DNA from: an uncultured Pseudomonadota bacterium
Lineage (GTDB): Bacteria > SAR324 > NAC60-12
DNA: 6,914 bases
NCBI GenBank assembly: GCA_913052275.1
Contig: CAJXDX010000092.1
Span: 1 to 6,914, forward strand
Direction of reading: 5' to 3'
Below the pieces are notes generated by a model that did no database searches, was not told where the DNA came from, and worked only from the letters and a program-made list of their open reading frames with translations. How positions within the stretch are numbered: the first letter of the stretch is position 1; each line of letters opens with the position of its first letter. A program made the translations under genes and the position numbers. This document shows, in pieces, positions 5,441-6,914 of the stretch.

Positions 5441-6913
5441 ATGGAAAAGTATGACCTGTGTGTGATTGGAGGCGGCCCATCCGGTTATGCTGCAGCGATG
5501 CGTGCGGTTGATTTTGGCAAAACCGTATTGCTTGTAGAGCGTGACCGACTCGGTGGAGCAGGAATATACGATGGTGCGCTTTCCTCAAAAACATTTTGGG
5601 AAATATCAAAAGAATTTGCCTCATTTAGCAAAAAAATGCGCCATTATGGTTTGAGTGAACCAAATGTTAATTTTCATAACGTGCTGCAGGAAGTAAATGA
5701 TGCGGTTTTTGAACGTTCTGATCAACTGAATCAACACCTCCAAAAGGTAATACAGCAGCGTCCGGAACATTTTCGGTATTTAAAAGGCAGTGCAAGTTTG
5801 CTGAGCTCAAGTGAGATTGAGGTTAAAACTGAATCCGGGAGCCAAAAACTATTTGCGGAAAATATCATTATTGCTACCGGAAGCCGCCCGCGAAAACTTG
5901 ACTCTATACCCTTTGATGAGAAAGTGATAATGACCAGTGATGGAATCAGTTCATTGAAGGAATTTCCTGAAAGCCTGGTGATTCTTGGGGCAGGAGTTAT
6001 CGGTTGCGAGTTTGCCACAATTTTTTCAAATTTTGGTAAAACGAATGTTCACCTCATCTCAAAAGACGAACGTATACTTCCCTTCGAAGACGCAGATATG
6101 GCCTTTACAATCGAAAAAAACCTGGAGGCAAATGGTGTACTGATCCATCGGTTGTCAAAGCTCGACAAAATGGAAATTATTGACGGTCAAGTGAAATATG
6201 TAATTGAACATCCAGATGGAGATAAAGAAATTTTTCACGCGGAAAAAGCTCTTGTTTCAGTGGGTAGGATACCAAATATAGAAAACACAGGTTTACGGGA
6301 AATTGGTGTGGAACTCAGTGAGGCTGGACATATTGTTGACAATGATACGCAAACAAGTTTCTCCAACATTTACGCTGTTGGCGATATAACCGCAGATATC
6401 GCACTGGTAAATGTGGGAGAACTGGAAGGACGCCATGCAGTTGAAAAAATATTCGGTGAACCCAGAAGACCTATTATTTACGAAAATATATCAACTATCA
6501 TGTTTCTCAATCCCGAGGTGGCAGGCGTAGGAATGAACGAACAACAGGCACAAAAGTCCGGGATCAACTATCGTGTTGCCAGTTTTGACTTTCGCTGCAT
6601 ACCGAGGGCCGTGGCGATGCGTAATACCGAGGGTTTTTTCAAAATACTTGTTACAGATGATGATGATATGAAAGTGCTGGGAATGCGTGCGGTTGGTGAA
6701 CACGCATCCAGTGCCATACAAGCTGTTGCTTTGCTGATTGCCACAAACAAAGGCATAGAGGAATTAGCTGAACTGATTCATCCACACCCTTCAATCATTG
6801 AAGGAATACAGGAATGTATACGTGTGCTGCTTGGGAAGTCTATTTACAAGCCTAATATTTTTCAGGATTATCTTGAATATAGATGTTACAGAAATGGTGA
6901 GTTCATCGAATGA
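5441..6913 (+). CDS. FAD/NAD(P) pyridine-nucleotide oxidoreductase of the Lpd/SthA type lacking the redox cysteines
   Basis: Complete 490-residue flavoprotein resembling dihydrolipoyl dehydrogenase and soluble transhydrogenase. The FAD-binding motif is GGGPSG (10-15) with E33 ending the second strand. ATGSRPR (145-151), the NAD(P)-binding GAGVIGCEFA (183-192), a YAVGD FAD-ribityl motif and the C-terminal dimerisation domain with HPHPSIIE (447-454) follow in order; H449 and E454 fit the catalytic dyad. The active-site block that is normally GGTCLNVGCIPSK reads GGAGIYDGALSSK (38-50): both cysteines are absent (G41, A46), so a disulfide relay to lipoamide or glutathione is not possible at this site. 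About 20 residues extend past the usual end. ATG 5441 is preferred over TTG 5438; GAGAG at 5426-5430 is a weak ribosome-binding site. The gene lies 26 bases after the ThDP-enzyme gene, so they are probably co-transcribed. Direct NAD(P)H-FAD hydride transfer, as in transhydrogenase, is a plausible role. Automatic annotation as Lpd should be treated with caution. Confidence 0.9.
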   Translation: MEKYDLCVIGGGPSGYAAAMRAVDFGKTVLLVERDRLGGAGIYDGALSSKTFWEISKEFASFSKKMRHYGLSEPNVNFHNVLQEVNDAVFERSDQLNQHLQKVIQQRPEHFRYLKGSASLLSSSEIEVKTESGSQKLFAENIIIATGSRPRKLDSIPFDEKVIMTSDGISSLKEFPESLVILGAGVIGCEFATIFSNFGKTNVHLISKDERILPFEDADMAFTIEKNLEANGVLIHRLSKLDKMEIIDGQVKYVIEHPDGDKEIFHAEKALVSVGRIPNIENTGLREIGVELSEAGHIVDNDTQTSFSNIYAVGDITADIALVNVGELEGRHAVEKIFGEPRRPIIYENISTIMFLNPEVAGVGMNEQQAQKSGINYRVASFDFRCIPRAVAMRNTEGFFKILVTDDDDMKVLGMRAVGEHASSAIQAVALLIATNKGIEELAELIHPHPSIIEGIQECIRVLLGKSIYKPNIFQDYLEYRCYRNGEFIE

Positions 6914-6914
6914 A

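Noticed and set aside
3774..6913. A pyruvate dehydrogenase-type complex (E1 plus E3)
   Set aside because: The ThDP enzyme has the single-chain acetolactate synthase architecture, no lipoyl E2 gene is present, and the E3-like protein lacks its redox cysteines.
1..6914. Mobile element, CRISPR array, prophage or defence island
   Set aside because: No transposase, integrase, tRNA, terminal inverted repeats, spaced direct repeats or defence-type domains were seen; the genes are ordinary metabolic and housekeeping families with similar composition.

Overview
The window is an AT-leaning (about 40% GC by eye) stretch of bacterial chromosome. It holds one partial gene, four complete, easily read enzyme genes and one doubtful small ORF. 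There are no rRNA or tRNA genes, CRISPR array, transposase, phage gene or long repeats. Apart from moaA, the genes have weak or absent Shine-Dalgarno sequences. The organism makes molybdenum cofactor. The exact taxon cannot be read from the sequence; a free-living Gram-negative bacterium is only a guess from overall protein style.

Layout. On the minus strand, 1-521 carries the N-terminal two thirds of rsmA/ksgA (16S rRNA dimethyladenosine transferase), cut by the left edge. A divergent intergenic region follows (522-839). It contains a plausible sigma70-type promoter (679-707) and a strongly structured leader (about 739-839) ending in the start codon of moaA. The leader has a GNRA-capped hairpin and several alternative pairings of the ribosome-binding site, and I interpret it as a candidate molybdenum-cofactor riboswitch. 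moaA (840-1787) is a complete radical-SAM GTP 3',8-cyclase with both cysteine clusters and the terminal Gly-Gly.

Three further plus-strand redox or carbon-metabolism genes follow. The first (1916-3499) is a membrane-anchored, FMN/3Fe-4S glutamate-synthase-like protein lacking the glutaminase domain. After a 274-base gap, which may hold a small convergent ORF (3496-3681, minus), comes a ThDP enzyme of the acetolactate synthase type (3774-5414). Twenty-six bases later is a pyridine-nucleotide-disulfide oxidoreductase homologue (5441-6913), almost certainly in the same operon.

The most notable observation is in this last gene. It looks like dihydrolipoyl dehydrogenase, with intact FAD and NAD folds and the His-Glu dyad, but both redox-active cysteines are replaced (Gly41 and Ala46) and it has a short C-terminal extension. 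It therefore should not perform classical dihydrolipoamide chemistry. Its partner, the acetolactate-synthase-like enzyme, also has unusual residues near the cofactor metal and at the acceptor-specificity position. The pair may form a reaction module different from its likely automatic annotation (AlsS/IlvB plus Lpd).
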